A DNA stretch of 64,000 nt. Source: Anabaena sp. FACHB-1237 (lineage in GTDB: Bacteria > Cyanobacteriota > Cyanobacteriia > Cyanobacteriales > Nostocaceae). The DNA is taken from contig NZ_JACJPV010000004.1 in the NCBI RefSeq assembly GCF_014696225.1, positions 124,001 to 188,000 of the forward strand, read 5' to 3'. The translations under genes were made by a program, and so were the position numbers. How positions within the stretch are numbered: the first letter of the stretch is position 1; each line of letters begins with the position of its first letter. A model generated the notes under the pieces. The model was not told the origin of the DNA. It did no database searches and saw nothing but the letters and a program-made list of their open reading frames with translations. Of the stretch, positions 18,603 to 27,159 are shown one piece after another.

Positions 18603-20258
18603 ATGAGTTTGACAGATAACCCAATGTTTACACCAAAAACAATTAGACCAGTTACCGCTGCTACCCTCTATGGTATTGCTTTTATCGAAAATAAATTAAT
18701 TGCTATTGATACTATCAAAGGTCATCTATTAGAAATTGATCCTGACAACGATAACAGTAAAATAATTAATCCGCATCAAGTTCGAGAATTTAAAGAAGTT
18801 ACTGGTTTAGCTATCTGGGAAGATGATCTCTGGGTAACTCGTGGTCATAATGTTTATGTATGTAAACTCTCATCCTTGGGTTTAGAGCATTTTGTCACTT
18901 TACCTTATCCTGCTGATGGTGTGGCAGTGTGGGAATCTACAGTGTATGTTAGTTGTCAAAGATTAGGCTATATTCTCATTTTTGACCGGGAAAGCCGCAG
19001 AGAAATTACTCGCTTTTACGCTCCTGGTGTGGGTGTGGAAAATTTAGCAGTAACAGAGGATACATTATGGATTTGCGATCGCTTAGAACAATCAGTATAC
19101 TCTATGGATCGCGCCACTGGTGAAATCCGTTTTAGTATATTGACTCCTTTTCCATCTCCTAGCGGTATTGCTATCCATAGTCACGATCACAGCACAGATA
19201 AAGACCTGATTTATATATCATACTCCTACGAAGAACCTTATATTAGAGACAACCCCAACGCTGATCCTTGTCATGAATTAACATATCGCGATCGTACTTT
19301 TATCCATCCCTTATATTATCACTACGAACCTGATAAACATTACGCACTCTCTAATGGTTATCTTGTAGAAATGTCCTACATCGAAGAAATTGCTCCCCTA
19401 GATGAAGTTTATTTGACTCATATTGAATGGCGCATCGCTCTTCCGTCAGAGACAGAACGACAAAAACTTAAACAAGTGGAAGCAATTGGTATACCATTCA
19501 CAGAAGAAATAATTGATGGACAGCGCGTAGCGGTATTTAACTTTGAAACCCTCGCTCCCGGAGAACGTCACATTTTCGGATGGAAAGCACTGTTAGAAAT
19601 TCGCGGTATTAAATATCGTATCACCCCCAGAGATGTGGAAGAACTACCAGAACTTTCTGTATCATTGCAAAAATACCTTGTGGATGATGATGACTTAGCC
19701 ATGGATAGTGATATCGTCATCCGTGCAGCCCGTACCGCCGTAGCTTCCGAAAGTAACATTTTACGCAAAATGTACAATATCCGTAATTTTGTCTATGATG
19801 AATTATCCTATGGTATTAAACCATATATTGATCCGCCCGATGTAGTTTTAGATCGGGGTGTGGGTTCCTGTGGAGAATACGTGGGTGTTTTACTAGCTTT
19901 ATGTCGCTTAAATGGTATACCTTGCCGCACAGTTGGTAGGTATAAATGCCCGCCTTATCCCGATCAACAGGGTATTCCCTTACAACCCGATTTTAACCAT
20001 GTGTGGTTAGAATTTTACATACCTAATTTTGGTTGGCTACCAATGGAGTCTAATCCTGATGATATCACGGAAGGAGGTCCCTATCCCACACGCTTCTTTA
20101 TGGGGTTATGTTGGTATCATGTAGAAATTGGTAAAGGCATTTCCTTTGAAAACCTGACAAGTAATGGTATTAGATTGACAAAAGAAGATATTTCTATAGG
20201 AGAATTAGCCATTAATCATATTCGCTTTACAATTCTCCAGGAATTACCATCTTTTTAA
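18603..20258 (+). CDS. transglutaminase-like protein with an N-terminal propeller-like region
   Basis: 551 residues. The first 200 contain repeated strand units (LYGIAFIENKLIAIDTIKG, then DGVAVWESTVYVSCQRLG, and LAVTEDTLWICDRLEQSVYS) like an SMP-30/NHL-type propeller. From about residue 370 comes a transglutaminase-like cysteine peptidase fold: VLDRGVGSCGEYVGVLLALC carries the catalytic Cys, NHVWLEFYIP the His, and PMESNPDD the Asp. There is no signal peptide. The substrate is unknown; such proteins are widespread in cyanobacteria. The gene is divergent from the P-ATPase (138 bp gap with ctatcag repeats). Confidence 0.85.
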   Translation: MSLTDNPMFTPKTIRPVTAATLYGIAFIENKLIAIDTIKGHLLEIDPDNDNSKIINPHQVREFKEVTGLAIWEDDLWVTRGHNVYVCKLSSLGLEHFVTLPYPADGVAVWESTVYVSCQRLGYILIFDRESRREITRFYAPGVGVENLAVTEDTLWICDRLEQSVYSMDRATGEIRFSILTPFPSPSGIAIHSHDHSTDKDLIYISYSYEEPYIRDNPNADPCHELTYRDRTFIHPLYYHYEPDKHYALSNGYLVEMSYIEEIAPLDEVYLTHIEWRIALPSETERQKLKQVEAIGIPFTEEIIDGQRVAVFNFETLAPGERHIFGWKALLEIRGIKYRITPRDVEELPELSVSLQKYLVDDDDLAMDSDIVIRAARTAVASESNILRKMYNIRNFVYDELSYGIKPYIDPPDVVLDRGVGSCGEYVGVLLALCRLNGIPCRTVGRYKCPPYPDQQGIPLQPDFNHVWLEFYIPNFGWLPMESNPDDITEGGPYPTRFFMGLCWYHVEIGKGISFENLTSNGIRLTKEDISIGELAINHIRFTILQELPSF

Positions 20259-20344
20259 AAGTCAGGAGATCCAGGAGTCAGAATAAAGAATTTTTACCCT
20301 GTACTCTGCACTCGGCTCTGTGCAGCCATATTATTACTAATAAA

Positions 20345-20395
20345 CATAGGAGTGAAAATTATCGTAGGGACAATTCATGAATTGTCCCTACAAGG
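20345..20395 (-). repeat. dispersed repeat with 26-bp perfect palindrome, copy 2
   Basis: The palindrome 20365-20390 is identical to 8047-8072 (half site tagggacaattca), and the flanks match in inverted orientation. Confidence 0.7.
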
Positions 20396-20497
20396 TTATA
20401 AATCAAATATTTGGTTTAATCAATCATTATCAGAGTTTTGCTACTGATAGATAGTATTGCTTGCTTAGTGGGAATTTGAGAACAATTAAATATTGCC

Positions 20498-20600
20498 AGG
20501 ACTTACGCAAGTGTCACACTAAAAAATCTGTTGTCCGGTGCGTCAGATATCAAAAATTTGGTTATTTACATGATTTATACTGTCTGACGCACCCTAACAG
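20498..20600 (+). repeat. MITE-like element (family R2), copy 1, truncated
   Basis: It starts with the family end aggacttacgcaagtgtcac and continues like the reverse complement of 38967-39119 through ttatactgtctgacgc. It then breaks off before the second inverted end. Confidence 0.75.
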
Positions 20601-20926
20601 TTACTTTTAGTTTGCATTTTAGTAATTTAGATTTATCGTTTTTTAAGAGATTTTATTAGGGTGATTATTCTGTACTAGTTATTATAGCAGGGAACAGGAA
20701 ATAGAGTTGAAAGTCTCTTAATATAATAAATGGTGTTTTATCCTCAATTTGTCCTATCTCATTCAAGTACATACCACTATAGTAAGTTAAAATTTAGGAC
20801 TGTTAATCTTATGATTTTCTTAAATATTAATTAACTATTAATTATCAATTGTCAAATATCAATCGTCAATTATCAATTTTCTGGTAAATTATAATCTCAT
20901 TGGTGAAATAGAGAGGTTTGGAAACA

Positions 20927-22945
20927 ATGGGTGTTGATACAAGTGCTGATGATCTAATCAAATTACATACTAATGGAAATAAATCAGATTTGAAAATTCA
21001 AAGATCAAGAAAGATGTTAGTTCATAGTGCTGAAACAAGTACTGTAGACCGTCCTTGGACTATTGAAAAAAGCGAGGACCTCTATCGTATTGCTGGTTGG
21101 GGACATCCCTATTTTTCTATCAATGCCGCAGGCCATGTTACTGTATCCCCAAAAGGTGAACGTGGTGGTTCTTTAGATTTGTTTGAGTTGGTTAATGCGC
21201 TCAAACAGCGGAATTTAGGATTGCCCATGTTAATTCGCTTTTCTGATATTTTAGAGGATAGAATTGAACGGTTAAATGCTTGTTTTGCTAAGGCGATCGC
21301 TCGTTATAACTATCCAGGTGTTTATCGAGGCGTTTTCCCCGTAAAATGCAACCAGCAACGCCATTTAGTTGAAGATTTGGTAAGATTTGGTAAACCCCAT
21401 CAATTTGGTTTGGAAGCAGGTTCTAAGCCAGAATTGATGATCGCTTTGGCCTTGTTGGATACCCCTGGTGCATTGTTAATTTGCAATGGCTACAAAGACC
21501 AGGAATACATCGAAACCGCAATGTTAGCCCAAAGACTCGGACAAACCCCTATTATCGTCCTAGAGCAAATAGAAGAGGTAGATTTAGTCATTGCAGCTAA
21601 TAAACAGTTAGGTATTAAACCAATTGTAGGAGTAAGAGCAAAGTTAAGCACTCAAGGCATGGGAAGATGGGGAACTTCTACAGGCGATCGCGCAAAATTT
21701 GGTTTAACTATCCCAGAAATTATGGAAGCTGTAGATAAACTGCGGGAAGCGGATCTTTTAGGTTCTTTACAGCTATTACATTTCCACATAGGTTCACAAA
21801 TATCCGCCATTAACGTCATTAAAGATGCCATCCAAGAAGCAAGCCGCATATATGTGGAATTAGCTATGTTAGGCGCGGATATGCAATATTTAGACGTGGG
21901 CGGTGGTTTAGGTGTAGATTATGATGGATCACAAACTAATTTCTACGCATCAAAAAACTACAATATGCAAAACTATGCTAATGACATAGTAGCAGAATTA
22001 AAAGATACCTGTGCAGAAAGACAAATTACCGTACCCACCCTAATTAGTGAAAGTGGCCGGGCTATTTCTTCCCATCAGTCAGTGTTAATTTTTGATGTTT
22101 TGAGTAGCAGTGATGTACCTTTAGATCCTCCAGAACCGCCCCAAGAAGGAGAATCACCAATTATTACTTATTTGTGGGAAACATATCAATCTATCAACAA
22201 GGAGAATTTTCAGGAATTTTATCACGATGCGACACAATTCAAGGAAGAAGCAATTAGTAGGTTTAATCTAGGAATTTTAAGATTAAAAGAACGAGCAAAA
22301 GCGGAACGTTTGTATTGGGCTTGTTGTCAAAAAATTCTCAAAATTACCCGTCAAGAAGACTATGTACCCGATGAATTGGAAGACTTAGAGAAAATTATGG
22401 CTTCCATTTATTATATCAATTTGTCCGTATTTCAATCAGCACCAGATTGTTGGGCGATAGATCAATTATTTCCTATTATGCCTATTCATCGTTTAGATGA
22501 AGAACCAATTAGAAGGGCAATATTGGCAGATTTAACTTGTGATAGTGATGGGAAAATTGACCGTTTTATTGATTTACGAGATGTGAAATCAGTATTAGAA
22601 TTACACAAGTTTGAACCGGGAAAACCCTATTATTTAGGAATGTTTTTGAATGGTGCATATCAAGAAATTATGGGGAATTTACATAATTTATTTGGTGATA
22701 CTAATGCAGTGCATATTCATCTAACTCCTAAAGGTTATCAAATTGAGCACGTTGTCAAAGGGGATACCATGAGTGAAGTTGTGAGTTATGTACAGTATGA
22801 CTCTGAGGATATGGTGGAAAATATTCGTCAACGTTGTGAACGTGCTTTAGAAGAGCAGCGTATTACTCTATCTGAGTCTCAAAGACTTTTACAGACTTAT
22901 GAGCAAAGTTTGATGAGATATACCTATTTGAATAATGAAGCGTAA
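20927..22945 (+). CDS. speA: biosynthetic arginine decarboxylase
   Basis: 672 residues from the ATG at 20927 (MGVDTSADDL), preceded by gagagg at suitable spacing; a TTG three codons upstream opens the frame. It is a PLP-dependent group IV decarboxylase that converts arginine to agmatine for polyamine synthesis. GVFPVKCNQQRHLVEDLVR contains the PLP-binding lysine, and FGLEAGSKPELMIALAL, LHFHIGSQI and YLDVGGGLGVDYDGS line the cofactor site. SESGRAISSHQSVLIFDVL and the C-terminal YLGMFLNGAYQEIMG complete the signature. Single gene. Confidence 0.97.
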   Translation: MGVDTSADDLIKLHTNGNKSDLKIQRSRKMLVHSAETSTVDRPWTIEKSEDLYRIAGWGHPYFSINAAGHVTVSPKGERGGSLDLFELVNALKQRNLGLPMLIRFSDILEDRIERLNACFAKAIARYNYPGVYRGVFPVKCNQQRHLVEDLVRFGKPHQFGLEAGSKPELMIALALLDTPGALLICNGYKDQEYIETAMLAQRLGQTPIIVLEQIEEVDLVIAANKQLGIKPIVGVRAKLSTQGMGRWGTSTGDRAKFGLTIPEIMEAVDKLREADLLGSLQLLHFHIGSQISAINVIKDAIQEASRIYVELAMLGADMQYLDVGGGLGVDYDGSQTNFYASKNYNMQNYANDIVAELKDTCAERQITVPTLISESGRAISSHQSVLIFDVLSSSDVPLDPPEPPQEGESPIITYLWETYQSINKENFQEFYHDATQFKEEAISRFNLGILRLKERAKAERLYWACCQKILKITRQEDYVPDELEDLEKIMASIYYINLSVFQSAPDCWAIDQLFPIMPIHRLDEEPIRRAILADLTCDSDGKIDRFIDLRDVKSVLELHKFEPGKPYYLGMFLNGAYQEIMGNLHNLFGDTNAVHIHLTPKGYQIEHVVKGDTMSEVVSYVQYDSEDMVENIRQRCERALEEQRITLSESQRLLQTYEQSLMRYTYLNNEA

Positions 22946-23040
22946 GTAGTACAGGGTGCAGGATGCAGGATGCAGGGCAAAAATTTTTGATTCTGACTCC
23001 TATATCTCCTGACTCCTGGATCTCCTGACTCTTAGATATT

Positions 23041-24210
23041 CTACACCGCAGTTGCTCCTAATAATTCTGCGATCGCCTTATGTTCTACAGGTATTTCTAC
23101 AGGGGCAGTTTGACGTGCATCAGTTATTAACCAATCTAACGCAGCTGCTTGTACATCTATGGCTGCTCCTGTTTTATCTACACAATAACGACCAAATACT
23201 AACTTATCCACTAATCGCACTCCTGGAGCTAAACGCGACCATTCAAAAATCACACTATTATCAACGGTAGCGCCGTTACAAATCCAACAGTTAGGACCAA
23301 TCATCGCAGGTCCGACAATTTTTGCACCATCTTCAATCTTTGTCATTCCGCCAATATACACAGGTCCGGTAATATCCACCTTATCCCAATTTACGGACAC
23401 ATTTAACCCAGTGTAAATCCCAGGAAATACCTCCTGTCCAGGAATTTGCACATTTTTGATTTCTCCTGATAATACACCCCGAATAGCCCGCCAATAATCA
23501 GGTACTTTACCAATATCTACCCATTCAAAATCCATCGGAATGGCATAAAAAGGCGCGTTATTAGCTACTAATTGGGGAAATAATTGGCTACCAATGTCAT
23601 ATTCTACCTTAGAAGGAATATAATTAAATACTTCTGGTTCAAAAATATAAATACCAGTATTAATATTGGTACTTAAAGCTTCTTCCATTGATGGTTTTTC
23701 TTGGAATGCTTTAACACGATTATCTGCATCCGTAACTACCACACCATAACTGGAAACTTCTTCTTGAGGTACAGATTTAGTAATAATGGTAGCGATCGCA
23801 CCCTTTGACTTATGCCACTTTACCGCAGCAGTTAAATCTAAATCAATTAAAGCGTCACCACATAAAACCACAAAAGTATCATCAAAAAATGGTGAAAAGT
23901 CCTGAATACGGCGCATTCCTCCCGCCGAACCAATAGCTTCCCCCACCAATTTACCATTATCATCAATTTTACCTTCAAAAGAATAGGCGATTTGTACCCC
24001 AAATCTTTGGCCATCGCGGAAATAACTTTCTATTTCCTCTGCTAAATGACTAACATTCACCATAATTTGATCAAAACCATGTTGACGTAATAACTCTAGC
24101 AAAAACTCCATTACAGGCTTTTGCAAAATAGGAATCATCGGTTTAGGAATAGTATAAGTAATGGGACGGACACGAGTGCCCTTACCCGCAGCTAGAATCA
24201 TTGCTTTCAT
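23041..24210 (-). CDS. sugar-nucleotide pyrophosphorylase (mannose-1-phosphate guanylyltransferase-like)
   Basis: 389 residues. The N-terminal nucleotidyltransferase domain has [19 protein letters not shown], the metal site VVLCGDALIDLDL, and GIYIFEPEVFNYIP. The C-terminal part (about 260-350) has hexapeptide-like repeats (YIGGMTKIEDGAKIVGPAMI) forming a short beta helix. It probably makes an NDP-hexose (GDP-mannose or a glucose nucleotide) for exopolysaccharide or glycolipid; the exact sugar cannot be read from the sequence. It lies 50 bp after scpA and may be co-transcribed with it. Confidence 0.85.
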   Translation of the reverse strand: MKAMILAAGKGTRVRPITYTIPKPMIPILQKPVMEFLLELLRQHGFDQIMVNVSHLAEEIESYFRDGQRFGVQIAYSFEGKIDDNGKLVGEAIGSAGGMRRIQDFSPFFDDTFVVLCGDALIDLDLTAAVKWHKSKGAIATIITKSVPQEEVSSYGVVVTDADNRVKAFQEKPSMEEALSTNINTGIYIFEPEVFNYIPSKVEYDIGSQLFPQLVANNAPFYAIPMDFEWVDIGKVPDYWRAIRGVLSGEIKNVQIPGQEVFPGIYTGLNVSVNWDKVDITGPVYIGGMTKIEDGAKIVGPAMIGPNCWICNGATVDNSVIFEWSRLAPGVRLVDKLVFGRYCVDKTGAAIDVQAAALDWLITDARQTAPVEIPVEHKAIAELLGATAV

Positions 24211-24260
24211 AGGCTTAAAAATTTTTCCTCAAATGTTTGTGAATTGTAGGTTGTTAACAG

Positions 24261-25064
24261 TTAACAATTAACTGGTAGTCGAATTGTAACTTCTTGATAA
24301 AATTCCTCTTGGAATAGTTCTACTTTAGATTGAGCACAAAGCAGGAGTAAAGCCCAGAAAATACTGACTAACTCACCATTTGCTGAAGAATGTTCTAATT
24401 GGTTTTTGACATAGTATTTACTTTTTGTCCATAGATTAACTAATTCTGGTAATGTCCACCAGATATCTTGACTATTTTCCTCCTTGGTTTTTGCTGATAA
24501 GTGTAATAATTCTTCTACTTGTGCTGCTACCTCTGTTAAATTTTCCTGGTGTGCTAAATCTAATGCTTCCTGCATTGTTTTTACCGCAGGCGGATAGCGT
24601 TTAGTCGTTTTAGTTTTAACAACTTTTTCAACTTGCTTTAATTGATTTGCCATGAGATGCAATTGTTCTATCAACTCTTGCAGTGTGACTCGACGTTTCC
24701 CAGGAGGCATAGCAGCAGGACGACGGCGCAAATGTTGTTCTAAATGCAATCTCTGGCTAGAATACAGCAAACCATTGTCTACCGTTAATACAGTATCATC
24801 TATTACTTCATCTTGTATATCCTCTGGTCTTGAGATTTGTGTTAATGTATTAGCTTTAAATAAAACCAAGATTGATGCTGATAAAAATGCTTGTCCAGAT
24901 TGATATAAATCCGTCTGATATGTTTTAAGATTACTCTCTGGATTCATTAATGCTAAATAATCATCTATAACTTCAATAACTTGCACATCCCAAGGATTAA
25001 TTTCGCCTTGTTCAGCTTGTTTAATTAAGTGGTTGATTTTTGTTAATAATTCTGTAGTATTCAT
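24261..25064 (-). CDS. scpA: segregation and condensation protein A
   Basis: 267 residues. ScpA is the kleisin that links SMC heads in the SMC-ScpAB condensin complex. The N-terminal part, LLTKINHLIKQAEQGEINPW then DVQVIEVIDDYLALM, is the helical SMC-binding domain. A basic middle (RRRPAAMPPGKRRVTLQEL) and a winged-helix C-terminus (ELVSIFWALLLLCAQSKVEL) follow. scpB is not here. Genes run in the order AI-2E transporter, scpA, sugar-nucleotide transferase on the minus strand, with 54- and 50-bp gaps that suggest one transcript. Confidence 0.9.
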   Translation of the reverse strand: MNTTELLTKINHLIKQAEQGEINPWDVQVIEVIDDYLALMNPESNLKTYQTDLYQSGQAFLSASILVLFKANTLTQISRPEDIQDEVIDDTVLTVDNGLLYSSQRLHLEQHLRRRPAAMPPGKRRVTLQELIEQLHLMANQLKQVEKVVKTKTTKRYPPAVKTMQEALDLAHQENLTEVAAQVEELLHLSAKTKEENSQDIWWTLPELVNLWTKSKYYVKNQLEHSSANGELVSIFWALLLLCAQSKVELFQEEFYQEVTIRLPVNC

Positions 25065-25118
25065 GAATTGGTGATTGGTGATTGGTGATTGCTAAAATAA
25101 TTATCAATTATCAATTCT

Positions 25119-26249
25119 TTATTCTGACTCGTGACTCGTGACTCCTGAATCACCTTGGGTAGAATCGGAGTGATATGTAACTGTAAAATCTGAGTTGAAA
25201 TCATGACTTGTATTATTTTGATGATTTTTAATAGCATCAAAAGTTCCTTTAATAGTACCAGCAACAGGAACAGCTACTAAACTTCCTAAAAGTCCTGCAA
25301 TTTGAAATCCCATTAAAATAGATACAAAAATCCAAATAGGATTAAGTCCAGTAAAATTACCCATTAATTTAGGAGCAAGAATATTATCTTTAATTTGTTG
25401 TAAAACGATAGCAGAAATTGCTACGGGAAGTCCTAACCACCAATTTTGTAATAATACTAATATAATCACTAAACCTATACCTAAAGTTGCTCCAATAAAA
25501 GGAATTAGTTCAGAAATACCGATAATAATAGCAAATAATAAGGCAAATGGTACACGCAAAAATACAAAAATAGGAGTGAGAAATAATACCATAAATAATG
25601 CTAATAATAATTGACTGAGAAAGAAATTCTGAAAGTTTAGTTTTAAAGATTTGGTGAAAGGAATGATAATATTTGCGGGAAAAATATTAATTAAACCATA
25701 CCAAACTTTATCGCCATATATTAACATATAAAAAGCTAATACAATGACCAAGATAATATTAAATAATGCTGATAAAATAGTTCCAGCAAATCCTACCGCA
25801 CTAGTAGCTATTTGTTGGAGTAAATTTTGAATATTAGCATTAATTTGGTCAGTAATCACTTTTAAATCTATAGATAAACGACGTTGTTTAGCTAATACTT
25901 CTAAATGATCAAGATTGGCTTGACTAGCAGCTAACCAGTCAGGAATTTTATTTAACAGTTGAACTGTTTGGTCCATTACCATAGGTACAAGAGTAACCCC
26001 CAAAATACTCAAGATAGTTAAAGTAATAATTAAAACAATAATTACTGATTGAGTGCGGGGAATGGTGGCTTTTTCAAATAGTTGAACTGGGTAGTTGAGT
26101 AAAAATGCTAAAATAGCAGCTACACTGAGAATAGTTAGAGGATGTTCAAAATATCTAAACACTAAGGATAGTAGCCAGATATTGAGAGCAATAATCGGAC
26201 CACCCAGACCATAAGTTAATAAATTTTGCAGGGATGTGGAACGACGCAT
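25119..26249 (-). CDS. AI-2E / PerM family transporter
   Basis: 376 residues with about eight transmembrane helices in the AI-2 exporter (UPF0118/PerM) layout. There is an N-terminal pair (about 18-55), an amphipathic extracytoplasmic segment (LLNKIPDWLAASQANLDHLE), and a C-terminal cluster. That cluster includes IIGISELIPFIGATLGIGLV and LMGNFTGLNPIWIFVSILMG, the two best-conserved motifs of the family. It exports or permeates small molecules; the substrate in cyanobacteria is unknown. The final 40 residues are polar and contain STRR-derived codons (SGVTSHESE), so the tail is probably dispensable. Confidence 0.88.
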   Translation of the reverse strand: MRRSTSLQNLLTYGLGGPIIALNIWLLSLVFRYFEHPLTILSVAAILAFLLNYPVQLFEKATIPRTQSVIIVLIITLTILSILGVTLVPMVMDQTVQLLNKIPDWLAASQANLDHLEVLAKQRRLSIDLKVITDQINANIQNLLQQIATSAVGFAGTILSALFNIILVIVLAFYMLIYGDKVWYGLINIFPANIIIPFTKSLKLNFQNFFLSQLLLALFMVLFLTPIFVFLRVPFALLFAIIIGISELIPFIGATLGIGLVIILVLLQNWWLGLPVAISAIVLQQIKDNILAPKLMGNFTGLNPIWIFVSILMGFQIAGLLGSLVAVPVAGTIKGTFDAIKNHQNNTSHDFNSDFTVTYHSDSTQGDSGVTSHESE

Positions 26250-26447
26250 AGTGACTGAAAAGTTATAAGTTAAAAATTGACCATTGAAAATTAAAAAACT
26301 TTATACAACTTTATACATTTATAGTATCTTTTCCTATTCCCTGTTACCTGTTATATAACCTATACACAAAATTGTTAAAAGCTGATAGCTGAAGGCTGAC
26401 GGCTGATAACTGATAGCCATTAATCTCAAAACTAGGAATTAACAACA

Positions 26448-27092
26448 ATGGATACAAGCATAGCTGATTTGCGTAGAGACTACAGTTTACAAGACTTAAA
26501 CGAAAAAGATGTAGATCATAATCCCTTTAAACAATTTCAAACTTGGTTTAGTCAAGCTGTGGAAGCGCAATTAACTGAACCTAATGCTATGACTTTAGCT
26601 ACTTGTACACCTGATGGTCAACCTGCGGCTAGGATGGTACTACTCAAGGATGTAGATGAGCAGGGTTTTGTGTTATTCACTAACTATAACAGTCATAAAG
26701 GGCAAGAGTTAGCAATTAACCCCCAAGCAGCTTTAGTATTTTGGTGGGCTGAGTTAGAACGTCAAGTAAGGGTTGTGGGAACTGTGGAAAAAATTTCTTC
26801 TGCACAGTCTGATAGTTATTTTGAAGTGCGTCCGCCTAAAAGTCGTTTAGGTGCGTGGGCTTCTAACCAAAGTGAAGTAATTCCTAGTAGAGAAATATTA
26901 GAACAACAGTTAAAAGATTTTGAGCGTAAATATGAAAATCAAGAAGTTCCTAGACCTCCCCATTGGGGGGGATATCGGGTTATACCTACCAAAATAGAGT
27001 TTTGGCAAGGGAGATCAAGCCGTTTGCATGATCGTTTACTTTATACTCGTTTAGAAGATGGTAGTTGGAAAATAGAACGGTTGTCACCTTAA
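26448..27092 (+). CDS. pdxH: pyridoxine/pyridoxamine 5'-phosphate oxidase
   Basis: 214 residues, full length. It oxidises PNP or PMP to pyridoxal phosphate with FMN. Family motifs are [17 protein letters not shown] at the N-terminus and [20 protein letters not shown], then [18 protein letters not shown] for [17 protein letters not shown] and the C-terminal [18 protein letters not shown] bind substrate and FMN. pdxA is elsewhere in the window (55763). It ends just before a strong palindromic terminator at 27108. Confidence 0.96.
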   Translation: MDTSIADLRRDYSLQDLNEKDVDHNPFKQFQTWFSQAVEAQLTEPNAMTLATCTPDGQPAARMVLLKDVDEQGFVLFTNYNSHKGQELAINPQAALVFWWAELERQVRVVGTVEKISSAQSDSYFEVRPPKSRLGAWASNQSEVIPSREILEQQLKDFERKYENQEVPRPPHWGGYRVIPTKIEFWQGRSSRLHDRLLYTRLEDGSWKIERLSP

Positions 27093-27107
27093 TTATTAAA
27101 TTGCTAA

Positions 27108-27140
27108 AGATCCCCGACTTCTTAAACAAGTCGGGGATCT
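27108..27140. terminator. palindromic terminator between pdxH and the RND gene
   Basis: The stem agatccccgactt pairs with aagtcggggatct over a short loop (cttaaac region). It sits between the convergent ends of pdxH and the RND permease, so it can serve both strands. Member of the atccccgactt family. Confidence 0.65.
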
Positions 27141-27159
27141 GAATTTATTTATTAAGTAA

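Larger units (their letters stand above)
20259..20926. other. intergenic upstream of speA with two dispersed repeats
   Basis: Holds the second copy of the 26-bp palindrome repeat (20345-20395) and a truncated MITE of family R2 (20498-20600). From 20820 to 20885 runs an AT-rich series of attatcaatt/aattgtcaa half-repeats directly before speA. No gene. Confidence 0.55.

Noticed and set aside
25061-25264. 67-codon minus-strand frame overlapping the AI-2E transporter end
   Set aside because: Overlaps a well-supported gene in another frame and consists of low-complexity residues.
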